DNA of 32,241 bases, from positions 1 through 32,241 of the forward strand of contig NZ_CAKKTM010000150.1 of NCBI RefSeq assembly GCF_920888515.1. Direction: 5' to 3'. A model generated the notes under the pieces. It was given only the letters and a program-made list of their open reading frames with translations. It was not told the origin of the DNA and ran no database searches. Positions 15,081 to 23,361 of the stretch are shown here, piece by piece; the stretch's first letter is position 1, and each line of letters starts with the position of its first letter. This stretch comes from Protofrankia sp. CiP1_Cm_nod1 (GTDB lineage Bacteria > Actinomycetota > Actinomycetes > Frankiales > Frankiaceae). The translations under genes and the position numbers were made by a program.

Positions 15081-15965
15081 ATGGCAAAACCGGAAATCTT
15101 CACCGAAGTCGATGTCGCCGGTGGCGGCCGGCAGGTGATGAAGAAGCTACCGGAGATCACCCTGGCCTTCTGGGTCATGAAGATTGCCGCGACGACCCTC
15201 GGGGAGACCGCGGGTGACCTGTTCGCGCAGACCCTCGGGCTCGGGTACTTCCTGACGACGACAGTACTTTTTCTGATCTTCGTAATCACCCTTGTCGTGC
15301 AGCTCAGGTCCAGGCGTTACAATCCGTTCTTCTACTGGACGGTCATTCTTTCCACCAGTACGGCCGGCACCACGATGTCCGACTTCATGAACCGTGACGC
15401 CAGCACGAAGTACCTGGCCAAAGGGGCCAGTTCGCTGGGTTGGGGGCCGCAGGGCCTGGGGCTGGGATACCCCGTCGGCGCGGCGATCCTGGTCTCGTTG
15501 CTGGTCGCCATCTTCATAGTGTGGAAGATCACCGGACTGACGTTTTCAATTCGCGACATCGACACCTTCCGGGGAGAGGTCCTGTTCTGGTCGGCCATCC
15601 TTGTCTCGAACACTCTCGGGACCTCCATGGGAGACTTCCTGTCCGACAGTTCAGGGCTCGGTTATGCCGACAGCGTCCTGCTCATCGTCGGGCTGCTCGG
15701 TCTGCTGCTCGCCCTCAGACCTGCGTCCGCGGTATCGAACGTGACGCTGTTCTGGCTTGCCTTCGTGCTTACCCGCCCCCTCGGCGCCACCGCCGGTGAC
15801 TTCCTCACCAAGCCGCTCGCCAAGGGCGGCCTCGACCTCGGGACTCCCGGGTCGTCGGCAGTCCTGCTCGCGGTCCTGTTCGGCCTCATGGCCCACGCCC
15901 ACGTCCAGGAACGACGCAACGTCGTCGGATCCAGCTCCAGCACCGTCGTGGCGAATGTCCCCTGA
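15081..15965 (+). CDS. COG4705 / DUF347 integral membrane protein (second paralogue)
   Basis: Same family as the gene at 9572, 294 residues. The four repeats are clearer: KLPEITLAFW with LGETAGDLF (Asp46), STAGTTMSDF, SNTLGTSMGDFL and TRPLGATAGDFLTKP. Each repeat has a membrane helix followed by the G-x4-D signature. The ATG at 15081 lies two bases after the kinase stop, and its ribosome-binding site (AGGG at 15071-15074) is inside the kinase gene. It is therefore almost certainly co-translated with the two-component system and may be its output or an accessory sensor. Molecular function is unknown. Confidence 0.87.
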   Translation: MAKPEIFTEVDVAGGGRQVMKKLPEITLAFWVMKIAATTLGETAGDLFAQTLGLGYFLTTTVLFLIFVITLVVQLRSRRYNPFFYWTVILSTSTAGTTMSDFMNRDASTKYLAKGASSLGWGPQGLGLGYPVGAAILVSLLVAIFIVWKITGLTFSIRDIDTFRGEVLFWSAILVSNTLGTSMGDFLSDSSGLGYADSVLLIVGLLGLLLALRPASAVSNVTLFWLAFVLTRPLGATAGDFLTKPLAKGGLDLGTPGSSAVLLAVLFGLMAHAHVQERRNVVGSSSSTVVANVP

Positions 15966-16092
15966 CGGCTGGACCCGCCATCACGGGTGGCCGACGACGG
16001 GTCCTGGACAGGACGGCCTCCGGCAGGGCGGCCCTCGGCCCGCTGGGCAGGTTCCGGGCGACAGCCACGAAAGCCGGCGTGACACTGGCGAG

Positions 16093-17757
16093 GTGACGTT
16101 GACACGGAGGGCCGGCACACCAGCTCGTCCGGTTTCCTGCCGTGGGCCGGCGGGGTGGCCGAGGCGACCGGCATCCATCCCGGTCGCGCTGACGGCAGCG
16201 CTCGTTTACGTCGTCTTTCTCGGCGGGTGCGGCAGTGGCGCACCCGCCGCGGGCGGCCGGCGGGCGCCGGGCCGTGCCGCGAGTACCGCCGCCGGCCCAG
16301 TGGGTGGACCGCTGTCGGCGGCGGGCCCGGCCGCTGGCGGGCTCGACGTCCACGCCGAGAACGCCAGGCCCGGCAGCGACTGCGGTCTTGCCCGGCTCGG
16401 CTACAACCACGCGGTGGAGGGCTGGCTCGACCGCGCCAGCGTCCGGCCCGGGGACGGCGTCCGCCTGTTCGCCTCCACGACCGCCGCCTCGTTCAGGGCC
16501 TCGGTGTTCCGGATCGGCTGGTACGGCGGCCGGACCTGCCGTCTGGTGGCCGAGGCCGGGCCTTTCCCCGGCCGGGTGCAGGCTGCCGCCTCCCGTGACC
16601 CGAAGACCAACACGGTCACCACCTCCTGGCAGCCGACCACCACGTTCGACACGGGCGGCTGGCCGCCCGGCGCCTATCTGATCCGGCTGGACGACGCCGA
16701 CGGGTTCCAGACGTATGTTCCGTTGACGGTCCGCAGCCCGACGACCGCCGGGCGGCTGGTGATGCTGAGCGCGGTCACCACCTGGCAGGCGTACAACGCC
16801 TGGGGCGGCTACAGCCTCTATCACGGCCCGAAGGGCTTTGACGACCGGGCCCGGGTCGTCTCGTTCGACCGGCCGTACGACTACGGTGACGGCGCGGCGG
16901 ACTTCACCGGCAACGAGGCCCCCGTCATCATTCTCGCGGAAAAGCTCGGCCTGCCCGTCGCGTATGCCACCGACATCGACCTGCATGCCGATCCGCGGCT
17001 GTTGGACGGCGCGCACGCGGTCATCTCCATGGGGCACGACGAGTACTACTCGCCCGCGATGCGGGACGCGTTGACACGGGCCCGCGACCGCGGGGTGAAC
17101 CTCGCCTTTCTGGGGGCGAACGCGGTGTATCGCCGTATCCGGCTCGGGCCGACCGCTACCGGGCCCGACCGGCTGGAGACCGCCTACAAGGTCGCCACCG
17201 AGGATCCGCTCTACGGTGTGAACGACCCCGCCGTGACCGCGAACTGGCCCGCCCCACCGGCGGCCGCTCCGGAGAGCGCGCTCACCGGCGGTATGTACCA
17301 GTGCAATCCGGTGCACGCAGACCTGGTCGTCCAGAATCCCGCGCACTGGTTGTTCGCCGGCACGGGGGTGACCGCCGGTACCCGGATACCGGGAATGGTC
17401 GGGTCCGAGTACGACCGGGTCGACTTTTCATATCCGACACCATCGCGGATCGAGGTGCTCGCTCATTCCCCGGTCGTCTGCCACGGCCGGCCCGACCACG
17501 CCGACATCAGCTACTACACGGCCGACTCGGGCGCGGGGGTGTTCGACTCGGGGACCAGCGCGTGGGTGTGCGCGGTGACCGACGTGTGCGGCCCCGGGGC
17601 GACCGGCCCGGCGGTGCGGGACTTCGCGACCACCGTCACAACCACGTTGTTGACGACGTTCGCGCAGGGCCCGGCCGGGCGGTTGCACCCGGGCGGACGT
17701 TCCGTGCCGGCTGACGACGCCGGCTCGCCCGGCCCGCACACGGGCAACGAGCGTTAG
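16093..17757 (+). CDS. Lipoprotein with N,N-dimethylformamidase beta-subunit-like domain
   Basis: A 554-residue exported protein. The N-terminus is basic, then hydrophobic (VALTAALVYVVFLGGC) with a lipobox cysteine near residue 46, followed by an Ala/Gly-rich linker. The body matches the dimethylformamidase-beta-like domain common in actinobacteria: RIGWYGGRTCRLV, then MLSAVTTWQAYNAWGGYSLY, SFDRPYDYG, SMGHDEYYSPAMRDAL, LAFLGANAVYRRI and MVGSEYDRV. In the true enzyme the beta subunit carries the catalytic site; for secreted homologues the substrate is unknown. The open frame extends to 15757 but overlaps the previous gene there, so GTG 16093 is preferred. TTG 16099 is an alternative. Confidence 0.78.
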   Translation: MTLTRRAGTPARPVSCRGPAGWPRRPASIPVALTAALVYVVFLGGCGSGAPAAGGRRAPGRAASTAAGPVGGPLSAAGPAAGGLDVHAENARPGSDCGLARLGYNHAVEGWLDRASVRPGDGVRLFASTTAASFRASVFRIGWYGGRTCRLVAEAGPFPGRVQAAASRDPKTNTVTTSWQPTTTFDTGGWPPGAYLIRLDDADGFQTYVPLTVRSPTTAGRLVMLSAVTTWQAYNAWGGYSLYHGPKGFDDRARVVSFDRPYDYGDGAADFTGNEAPVIILAEKLGLPVAYATDIDLHADPRLLDGAHAVISMGHDEYYSPAMRDALTRARDRGVNLAFLGANAVYRRIRLGPTATGPDRLETAYKVATEDPLYGVNDPAVTANWPAPPAAAPESALTGGMYQCNPVHADLVVQNPAHWLFAGTGVTAGTRIPGMVGSEYDRVDFSYPTPSRIEVLAHSPVVCHGRPDHADISYYTADSGAGVFDSGTSAWVCAVTDVCGPGATGPAVRDFATTVTTTLLTTFAQGPAGRLHPGGRSVPADDAGSPGPHTGNER

Positions 17758-17789
17758 GCCCGGCCCGCACACGGGCAACGAGCGTCAGG
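17728..17789. repeat. 31-bp tandem duplication across the stop codon
   Basis: 17728-17758 and 17759-17789 are identical except for T at 17755 versus C at 17786. The T makes the TAG stop of the lipoprotein gene; the second copy reads CAG at that point. Confidence 0.93.
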
Positions 17790-17814
17790 GGCCTGTCTGA
17801 CGGGTGTTGGTCGA
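17788..17814 (+). repeat. Single-arm copy of the 10459 palindromic element
   Basis: GGGGCCTGTCTGACGGGTGT followed by TGGTCGAT matches the arms of the element at 10459-10529 in most positions. No opposing arm is visible nearby, so this is a solo end or decayed copy. It starts at the end of the 31-bp duplication. Confidence 0.5.
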
Positions 17815-17941
17815 TACGGGCGGTGATACCGGCGTCGGCGGGGAGCGCGCCGAACTGTCCGGCCGGTCAGGGTGGTGTCAGGAGGTATCCGACGAGGGCG
17901 CGTTTGATCTCGTTGGAGGCCTCGGGCCGGGCGGACGCCGG

Positions 17942-18040
17942 GGCTTCGGCCAGGCGGCCACCGACACTGGCCGGCTGGACATCGTGGTCAACAACGCCGG
18001 CCTGGCGGCGGGCTTCGGAACTGGCTTCATGATCTTCCAG
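17942..18040 (+). pseudogene. Fragment of a short-chain dehydrogenase
   Basis: The frame reads GRLDIVVNNAGLAAGFGTGF, the diagnostic NNAG segment of classical SDR oxidoreductases. Neither the upstream TGxxxGIG nucleotide-binding motif nor a downstream YxxxK is present. It ends where the LysR fragment on the opposite strand begins. Probably a deletion remnant. Confidence 0.65.
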
Positions 18041-18251
18041 AAACGGTCGGCTCGCCGACGGGCTGGGCTCCGGCGGTGGTCACCGTGCACCGCCGGCCGG
18101 ACCTGTCGAGGAGAACGGCTCCGAGCTCGTGTTCGAGCTGTCGGATCTGGGCGCTGACTCCGGATTGGCTGATGTACACCCGCTCGGCCGCCCGGGTGAA
18201 GTTCGCCTCCTCGGCGACCGCGACGAAGTACTCCAGCTGCCCGAGTTGCAT
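18027..18251 (-). pseudogene. N-terminal fragment of a LysR-family regulator
   Basis: From ATG 18251 the product begins MQLGQLEYFVAVAEEANFTR, AAERVYISQSGVSAQIRQLE and HELGAVLLDRSGRR. This is a complete LysR winged-helix DNA-binding domain up to about residue 58. After TVTTAGA the sequence loses resemblance and stops at residue 74, whereas LysR proteins are about 300 residues. The effector domain is therefore lost. The truncated protein could still bind DNA if expressed. It is divergent from the SnoaL-like gene at 18373, which intact LysR regulators often control. Confidence 0.75.
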
Positions 18252-18372
18252 ATCCGGAGATGCCAGCTCCGAGCAGTAACAGATGTTGGACTGCTGGCGC
18301 TGGTTCGTGTTCACTGAAAGTGAGCACTTCCGATCTCGCATTGATCCGCACTCGCATCGAAGGGAACCGCTT

Positions 18373-18738
18373 ATGTCCGCCAAAGAGAAGGCGCAGAAGC
18401 CGGAAGACCTTACGCGTCTTTTTGTGGAGCGCGCCAACGAAGGGGACGCCGCGGGCATTGCGGCTCTCTACGAGGAGAATGCGGTCATGGCCTACCCGCC
18501 CGGCAGCCGGACGGTCGGCCGAGCCGCCATCCAGGACCTGTGGGAGAAGATCCTGGTCAACGTGCCCCGCTTCGAGCTGGAGCCGCCGCTGCCGACCCTC
18601 ATAACTGGCGACATCGCGCTCACATCCACCCTGGCCAGGGACGGCGCGGGCGCCCGCGCCCAGGTGGCCCGCAGGCAGCCCGACGGCAGCTGGCTCCGTC
18701 TGCTCGACCAGCCCGAGTTCGTCACACCGGCTCCATAG
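18373..18738 (+). CDS. SnoaL-like / DUF4440-type protein (NTF2 fold)
   Basis: A 121-residue single-domain protein. The pattern DLTRLFVERANEGDAAGIAA, LYEENAVMAYPPG, VGRAAIQDLWEKIL and the closing RRQPDGSWLRLLDQP is typical of the NTF2-like superfamily (SnoaL-like / DUF4440). Members act as small cyclases, isomerases or ligand-binding proteins; no specific reaction can be assigned. The ATG at 18373 has GAAGGGAA about eight bases upstream and is preferred to the longer frame from 18283. It is divergent from the broken LysR gene with a 121-bp shared upstream region. Confidence 0.82.
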   Translation: MSAKEKAQKPEDLTRLFVERANEGDAAGIAALYEENAVMAYPPGSRTVGRAAIQDLWEKILVNVPRFELEPPLPTLITGDIALTSTLARDGAGARAQVARRQPDGSWLRLLDQPEFVTPAP

Positions 18739-19044
18739 CGCGGAAGAACATGTTCGTTGCGGGCGGCTCACCGTCGGAGCCGGGCTCGGCCCGCCGTCGC
18801 GTCACCGCGAGTTGTGTCGCGGGGTTTCTGTCAGGCCGGCCCGTATCCGCTGGGCCGGCGCCCGGGCGGCCGGCTTGACCGTTCCCGCTTCCCCCGCGGG
18901 CCGCGCTGGGCCTGGAAGAGCCCACCGGCCGACAAACGGGGCGTTGGGAAACTGGTTGTCGTTACCGCGGCGAGATGAGTTACTGGTGCTGGTTTCCGAC
19001 CGGGTGAGGTACGTGTCGGTGAAACATGCGGTGACGGAAGGACG
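18739..19044. other. Intergenic region, no gene seen
   Basis: GC-rich spacer. The open frames here lack ribosome-binding sites and recognisable domains. It presumably holds the promoter of the hydrolase gene. Confidence 0.5.
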
Positions 19045-19932
19045 ATGGTGAGCGACGATCGTGACGAGTTCGCCTTCCTCGCCGAGGACGCGGCGGAGGT
19101 AGGCGCCCCGGCCGGCCTGCCAGCGGTACGCCGGGTTGGCGCCACGACCGCGGCCGGTGCGGTCAGCGCGCTGCTCTGGGGTGACGCTCCGGACCTCACG
19201 CTGCTGCACGGCGGCGGCCTGAACGCCCACACCTGGGATGCGACGCTCCTGGCGCTCGGCCGGCCGGCCCTCGCGGTGGACCTGCCGGGCCATGGCGACT
19301 CGGCATGGCGCGACGACTTCGACTATGCCCCGCGTCCGAACGCGCGGGCCGTGGCCGCCGTCCTCGACGCCGTCGCGCCGGGGGCACGGCAGACCGTTGT
19401 CGGCCAGTCGCTGGGAGGCGTCACCGCGATCGCCCTGGCCGAGTCGCGTCCGGATCTGGTCGAACGCCTGGTCATCGTGGATGTCAGTCCTGGTCTGCGC
19501 GCCGAGGACGCCACCCAGGTGAGGGACTTCCTCGCCGGGCCGCAGGTGTTCGGCTCCCGCGAGGAGATCGTGGAGAAGGCCCTCGCCGCCGGGATCGGGT
19601 TCTCGCGGCGGGCGCTCGCCAGAGGCGTCGTGCTCAACACCCGGGTGCGTGACGACGGCACGGTCGTGTTCAAGCACCACCTCGCCAGCCCTCCTCCCGA
19701 CGCGCGGCTGAACGTCGACTTCCGCGACCTGTGGCCGGCGCTGGAGGCCACAGCCGTCCCGGTGCTCCTGGTCCACGGCACGCACGGGTTCCTCACACCG
19801 GAGACGGTCGGCGAGTTCCGCTCCCGCGTCCCACGGGCCGAGATCGTCGAGATCGAGGCGGGCCACAACATCCAGGAGCATCAGCCGGCCGCGCTCGCCG
19901 CCGCGCTCTCCGGCTTCCTGGCCGAGTCATGA
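19045..19932 (+). CDS. Alpha/beta-fold hydrolase
   Basis: A 295-residue alpha/beta hydrolase. The oxyanion-hole segment is LTLLHGGGLNAHTWD, the strand/loop AVDLPGHGDSAW is standard, the nucleophile elbow is VVGQSLGG (Ser in the GxSxG position) and the catalytic histidine lies in IEAGHNIQEHQP. The acid strand normally seen as VHGxxD reads VLLVHGTHGFLTP, so the usual aspartate is not at its expected place. Another acidic residue may substitute. GGAAGGA at 19036-19042 fits GTG 19048 slightly better than ATG 19045. Substrate unknown; no operon partner. Confidence 0.88.
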   Translation: MVSDDRDEFAFLAEDAAEVGAPAGLPAVRRVGATTAAGAVSALLWGDAPDLTLLHGGGLNAHTWDATLLALGRPALAVDLPGHGDSAWRDDFDYAPRPNARAVAAVLDAVAPGARQTVVGQSLGGVTAIALAESRPDLVERLVIVDVSPGLRAEDATQVRDFLAGPQVFGSREEIVEKALAAGIGFSRRALARGVVLNTRVRDDGTVVFKHHLASPPPDARLNVDFRDLWPALEATAVPVLLVHGTHGFLTPETVGEFRSRVPRAEIVEIEAGHNIQEHQPAALAAALSGFLAES

Positions 19933-20012
19933 GCGCCGGCCTCCGCCAGGCCACGGAGTGGATCAGGCTCGTCCCGGCGGGCCGTCGCGCCCGCGCTGCC
20001 CGAGCCGACGCT

Positions 20013-20055
20013 GACCAGACCAGACCAGACCAGACCAGCCCAGCCCAGACCAGCC
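20013..20055. repeat. Short 5-bp tandem repeat (GACCA)
   Basis: Five copies of GACCA are followed by degenerate CAGCC/CAGACCA units. They lie in a 430-bp spacer (19933-20363) with no gene. Confidence 0.85.
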
Positions 20056-20363
20056 CTGGCGGAGTGACAGGCGAGATCTGACGCGGGGCACGGGCCGCTG
20101 CCGGCGGCAGGTGGTGCACCTGATGCGGCCCGACACGGACCTGCCGGCCCGCCCGGCCGCATGCCCTCGGTGTTCCGCTGCCCTGGCAGGGATGATTCCG
20201 TAGCCGGGCCGTCCCGAGCCGGGAATGTATGTCGTTTCCGTGTCATCCGGTAAAAATGATGATTTTGCCGGTTCGGGTCGCCGTGTTTTACGGGTCGCTC
20301 GCGGGGTAGGGACGTCTGGGTATTGATGTCATTGAGGCGCTAATAATCCAGAGGGAGCGACAA

Positions 20364-20705
20364 ATGGCGACGCAGGCCCCTGAGCGGACCCTCGGCGCGA
20401 TCGCGAAAGGCGATTCCCCGGTGCTTGAAGAGCTCGTTCAGATGCATCTGGACACTTTGGAGAGGTCCGGTCTCGACGAACGTACCTACCACCTTGTCCG
20501 GCTGGCCGCGCTCATCGCCATGGACTCGGCGCCCGTCTCCTATCTGATGAACCTCGCCGTTGCCCGGGACGCCGGGCTGACCGCCGCCGACGCCCAGGGT
20601 GTGTGCACCGCCATCGCGCCGATCGTCGGGAGCGCCAGGGTCGTGTCGGCGGCTGGCAGCGTGCTGCGCGCGTTGGGATTCGAGGAGGCTCTTCCGGCGA
20701 ACTGA
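20364..20705 (+). CDS. Carboxymuconolactone decarboxylase family protein
   Basis: A 113-residue helical protein. SGLDERTYHLVRLAALIAMD, then APVSYLMNLAVARDAGLTAA and VCTAIAPIVGSARVVSAAGS follow the core of the CMD/AhpD-like family. The CxxC pair of the peroxidase-type members is absent, so a thiol-redox function is unlikely. The ATG has a strong AGAGGGAG about seven bases upstream. An AT-richer segment before it (20230-20350) probably holds the promoter. It appears monocistronic. Specific substrate unknown. Confidence 0.85.
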   Translation: MATQAPERTLGAIAKGDSPVLEELVQMHLDTLERSGLDERTYHLVRLAALIAMDSAPVSYLMNLAVARDAGLTAADAQGVCTAIAPIVGSARVVSAAGSVLRALGFEEALPAN

Positions 20706-20781
20706 GGGGACTGAGGGCTGTCCCGTCAGTCGGCTACGGCCCCCGATGCCGGCGGCGGATCTCCCTGATGGCTAGCGGTCC

Positions 20782-20813
20782 CGAACGACGCAACATGCGA
20801 ACGACGCAACATG
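20782..20813. repeat. 16-bp direct tandem duplication
   Basis: CGAACGACGCAACATG occurs twice back to back (20782-20797 and 20798-20813). Confidence 0.97.
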
Positions 20814-20844
20814 TAGGTGGCTTTCGTCGCCACAGCAGCGGTTT

Positions 20845-20884
20845 CCACCTACGGCCGACGGGTATCGACCGCGGCCGTAGGTGG
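20845..20884. terminator. Hairpin, possible terminator
   Basis: CCACCTACGGCCG (20845-20857) pairs perfectly with CGGCCGTAGGTGG (20872-20884) around a 14-nt loop. It is about 140 bp after the CMD gene stop. Function inferred from position. Confidence 0.45.
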
Positions 20885-21397
20885 TTTCCGTCGTTATGGC
20901 AGCGGTTTTTTCCCTGCGGTGGGGCGGTCTGCGCGTTCAGTCAGGCCCCTGGCGCGGGGGGTGGCTGGTGAGGCGGGAGGCCGCCCCGCCCGGAGTCCGT
21001 CGCGGCCGCTCCGGGGCAGCGTGGCCGAGCCTCCGCCGGGCGGGTGAGCGGGGCGCCCGCCTGTCCGGGACGGTCCCGGGTTCGGGACGGTCCCGGGGTG
21101 GCGGCCGTGCCGGTCGTGGGTTGTGGGGGCGGCCGTCGGTGTCAGGAAGCCGTCGGCGTGGAGAGTAACCGGCACTGGAGAGCAGTCCGCGCTGAGGGGC
21201 GGCTGGTTTCGGAGAGTAGTCGGGGCTGGCGAGCTGTTGGTATCAAAAAGTAGCGAGAGAATCGGGTTTCGTCGTCGATGGCCTGGTGGGGCGAGTCGTC
21301 AGATGGCTTTGAGTAATTTTATGGGTGCGCTGTGTCGAGTATTCCCTCGGCGTGCGCCCGGCTGGTCGATGATCGTTGATCGCCCGTAAATACCCCT

Positions 21398-21412
21398 TGC
21401 ATTGTGTATGCA
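21398..21412. promoter_or_regulatory. Short dyad, possible operator
   Basis: TGCAT-TGTGT-ATGCA is a perfect 5-bp dyad with a 5-bp spacer, followed by TATGCC, in one of the few AT-rich stretches of the window. No gene is clearly placed to use it. Confidence 0.25.
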
Positions 21413-22158
21413 TTATGCCTAGTCTTCCGGACGTAACGAAGGTCACACATCGGGTCTGACCTGTACATCGGCTGCCAGCCGGCACCAGAACGTGGAGAAG
21501 CGGTTGTCACCCGATCGTGTTGTCGGACTCGCCACGGCCAGGTCGGCGCATGCCGACGGCCGTGGTCCTGGCGTCATCGATGGCTCGCCCATCGCGCCGC
21601 GGTGCCCCTGGGGGGAGGAGGTGCCTGATGTGCTGGATGGCCGATGCGCAAGCAGTGCCCGTCCACACGCTGCTGGACTCGACGGATCCCGACCCGGTCC
21701 CGGTCTGGTCGGATGCGTGGCGTCGCCCTTGCCGTGCTGTCCGTCCCCGGCTTTGAGCCGGTACGTGACAGGACGCGGTCACGGTGGGGCACGATCACGC
21801 CCGGCGACGGGACGGCCGTGGTCGCGAGGCCCGGGCCGGCGGCCGCGGACCGTCCGCCACAGCGAACCGCATGCGTGACCGGCGTTCTCACCGCGGCCGT
21901 CCGCGGGTGACCACCCGCTTCCGGCGGGCAGGACGCGAAATCCCGAACATCGACTGATCACCGGCCGTACGTCCAGCCGTGCGTCCGGGCAGCCCGGTTA
22001 TTCACCGACAGCTCGCTACAGAGCCGTGGCGATCTGTATGTCATAGCGATCCGTGCCGTTATCGAACCGTGCCGTAGTGAGATACCGGCACTCATCCGAA
22101 GACGACGCCGGGGGCCTGTCGCCGGCGTCGTCGACCACCAGAAAGGTGAGCCGCAGAA

Positions 22159-23361
22159 ATGCCGACGACTCATAGCGTGAGTATTGGAGAACCCACCGGC
22201 AGATCCCGCTGGTCCGCCGGCCGTATGCGTTTACGTGTCCTGCTGGTCGCCTGCGTCGCGCTGGCCACGGCTGCCACCGCCTGCGGCAGCTCGTCCTCGG
22301 ACGAGAACCCCGCACCGTCCGGCGGCTCCTCGCCGGTGGCCGCGGGCGGCGAGGTCGAGAGGGCCAACGCCTTCATCAAGCCCTACCTCACGCCGCCGAC
22401 GAAGATCTCCATCACCGCGCCGCTGAACTCCACGCCGGAGCCGGGCAAGACCCTGGTGTACCTGCAGTGCGAGCAGCCGCAGTGCCAGGTGGTGGGTACC
22501 GGCGTGCAGGCCGCCGCGGAGGCCGCGGGCTGGCAGTTCAGGAGCATCCCCTTCCAGTCGACGAACCCGTCCACGCTGACCGCCGGCCTCACGCAGGCGT
22601 TGCGCTACAACCCCGTCGCCGTGTCCATCGTTGCCGCGCCGTACGCCCTCTGGTCGGGAAGCGTCCCGCAGTACCAGCAGGCCGGTGTCCCGATCATTCC
22701 GGTGTTCGTCGGGCCGGCGGAAATCAGCTCGACGGTCATTGCCAATGTCGCGAACTCTGACTACGCGGCTCTGCAGGGCCAGCTCCTGTCGGCCTGGCTC
22801 ATCGCGGATTCGGGCGCCAAGGGGAAGGTGCTGTCGGTGAGCATCCCCGACTATCCGTACCTCGGGGCGGTGTCGACCGGTTTCGAGGCGGCCATCGCCA
22901 AGGACTGCCCCGGATGTGAAGTGACCAAGATCAAGGTTGGTATTCCGGACGTGGGCAACGGTGCGATCAACAGCACCATCGTCTCGGCGCTGCGCAAGGA
23001 TCCTGCCATCAAGTACGTCGTCGTCTCGAACTCGGCGTTCGTGCAGCCGCTGCCCGCCGCGCTGAGCGCCGCCGGCCTGAGCGGCAAGGTCAAGATCGCG
23101 GGCTGCTGTGGCTCCAGGGCACAGGAGGAAGGACTGAAGACCGGGCAGTTCGCGGCGGTCACCGGTACCGGCGGCCGCTACGCCGGCTGGCTCGTCGTCG
23201 ACGCGGCGATCCGTCACGCCCAGGGCCTGTCGATCCCCGAGAACGAAGGACTCTCCTCGGTCGGGCTGCTGACAAAGGACAGCCTGGTCGAGCCGAGCGA
23301 CAGCTATGACCAGCCGACGGACTACGCGGACCAGTTCAAGGCCCTGTGGAAGCTTCGGTGA
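22159..23361 (+). CDS. Sugar ABC transporter substrate-binding lipoprotein
   Basis: The receptor of a ribose-type (CUT2) importer, 400 residues. A basic N-terminus and hydrophobic stretch lead to a lipobox with Cys42 (ATAAC), then a Ser/Gly/Pro linker. The mature part has the periplasmic-binding-protein type I architecture: VYLQCEQPQCQVVGTGVQAA, AAEAAGWQFRSIPFQSTNPS, VSIVAAPYALW and VIANVANSDYAALQ, then the GKVLSVSIPDYPYLG second lobe. The ATG at 22159 has GAAAGGTG eleven bases upstream; ATG 22225 is an alternative nearer the hydrophobic core. The ligand cannot be deduced. It is followed with a 4-bp overlap by the ATPase gene. Confidence 0.9.
   Translation: MPTTHSVSIGEPTGRSRWSAGRMRLRVLLVACVALATAATACGSSSSDENPAPSGGSSPVAAGGEVERANAFIKPYLTPPTKISITAPLNSTPEPGKTLVYLQCEQPQCQVVGTGVQAAAEAAGWQFRSIPFQSTNPSTLTAGLTQALRYNPVAVSIVAAPYALWSGSVPQYQQAGVPIIPVFVGPAEISSTVIANVANSDYAALQGQLLSAWLIADSGAKGKVLSVSIPDYPYLGAVSTGFEAAIAKDCPGCEVTKIKVGIPDVGNGAINSTIVSALRKDPAIKYVVVSNSAFVQPLPAALSAAGLSGKVKIAGCCGSRAQEEGLKTGQFAAVTGTGGRYAGWLVVDAAIRHAQGLSIPENEGLSSVGLLTKDSLVEPSDSYDQPTDYADQFKALWKLR

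Larger units (their letters stand above)
20706..22158. other. Long intergenic region without a convincing gene
   Basis: About 1.45 kb between the CMD gene and the ABC operon. Open frames on both strands (for example around 21492-21910) are overlapping and arginine/proline-rich, with no recognisable domains or good ribosome-binding sites. The region holds a 16-bp duplication (20782-20813), a 13-bp hairpin (20845-20884), a segment rich in GGAGAG motifs near 21160-21220, and an AT-richer stretch at 21240-21440 with a short dyad. Confidence 0.55.

Noticed and set aside
15886-17346. 486-codon minus-strand frame opposite the dimethylformamidase-like gene
   Set aside because: Antisense shadow without recognisable motifs; the plus-strand product has clear family signatures.
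21492-21910. Overlapping frames of 88-128 codons on both strands
   Set aside because: No ribosome-binding site, no hydrophobic or domain pattern, and equal coding look on both strands.
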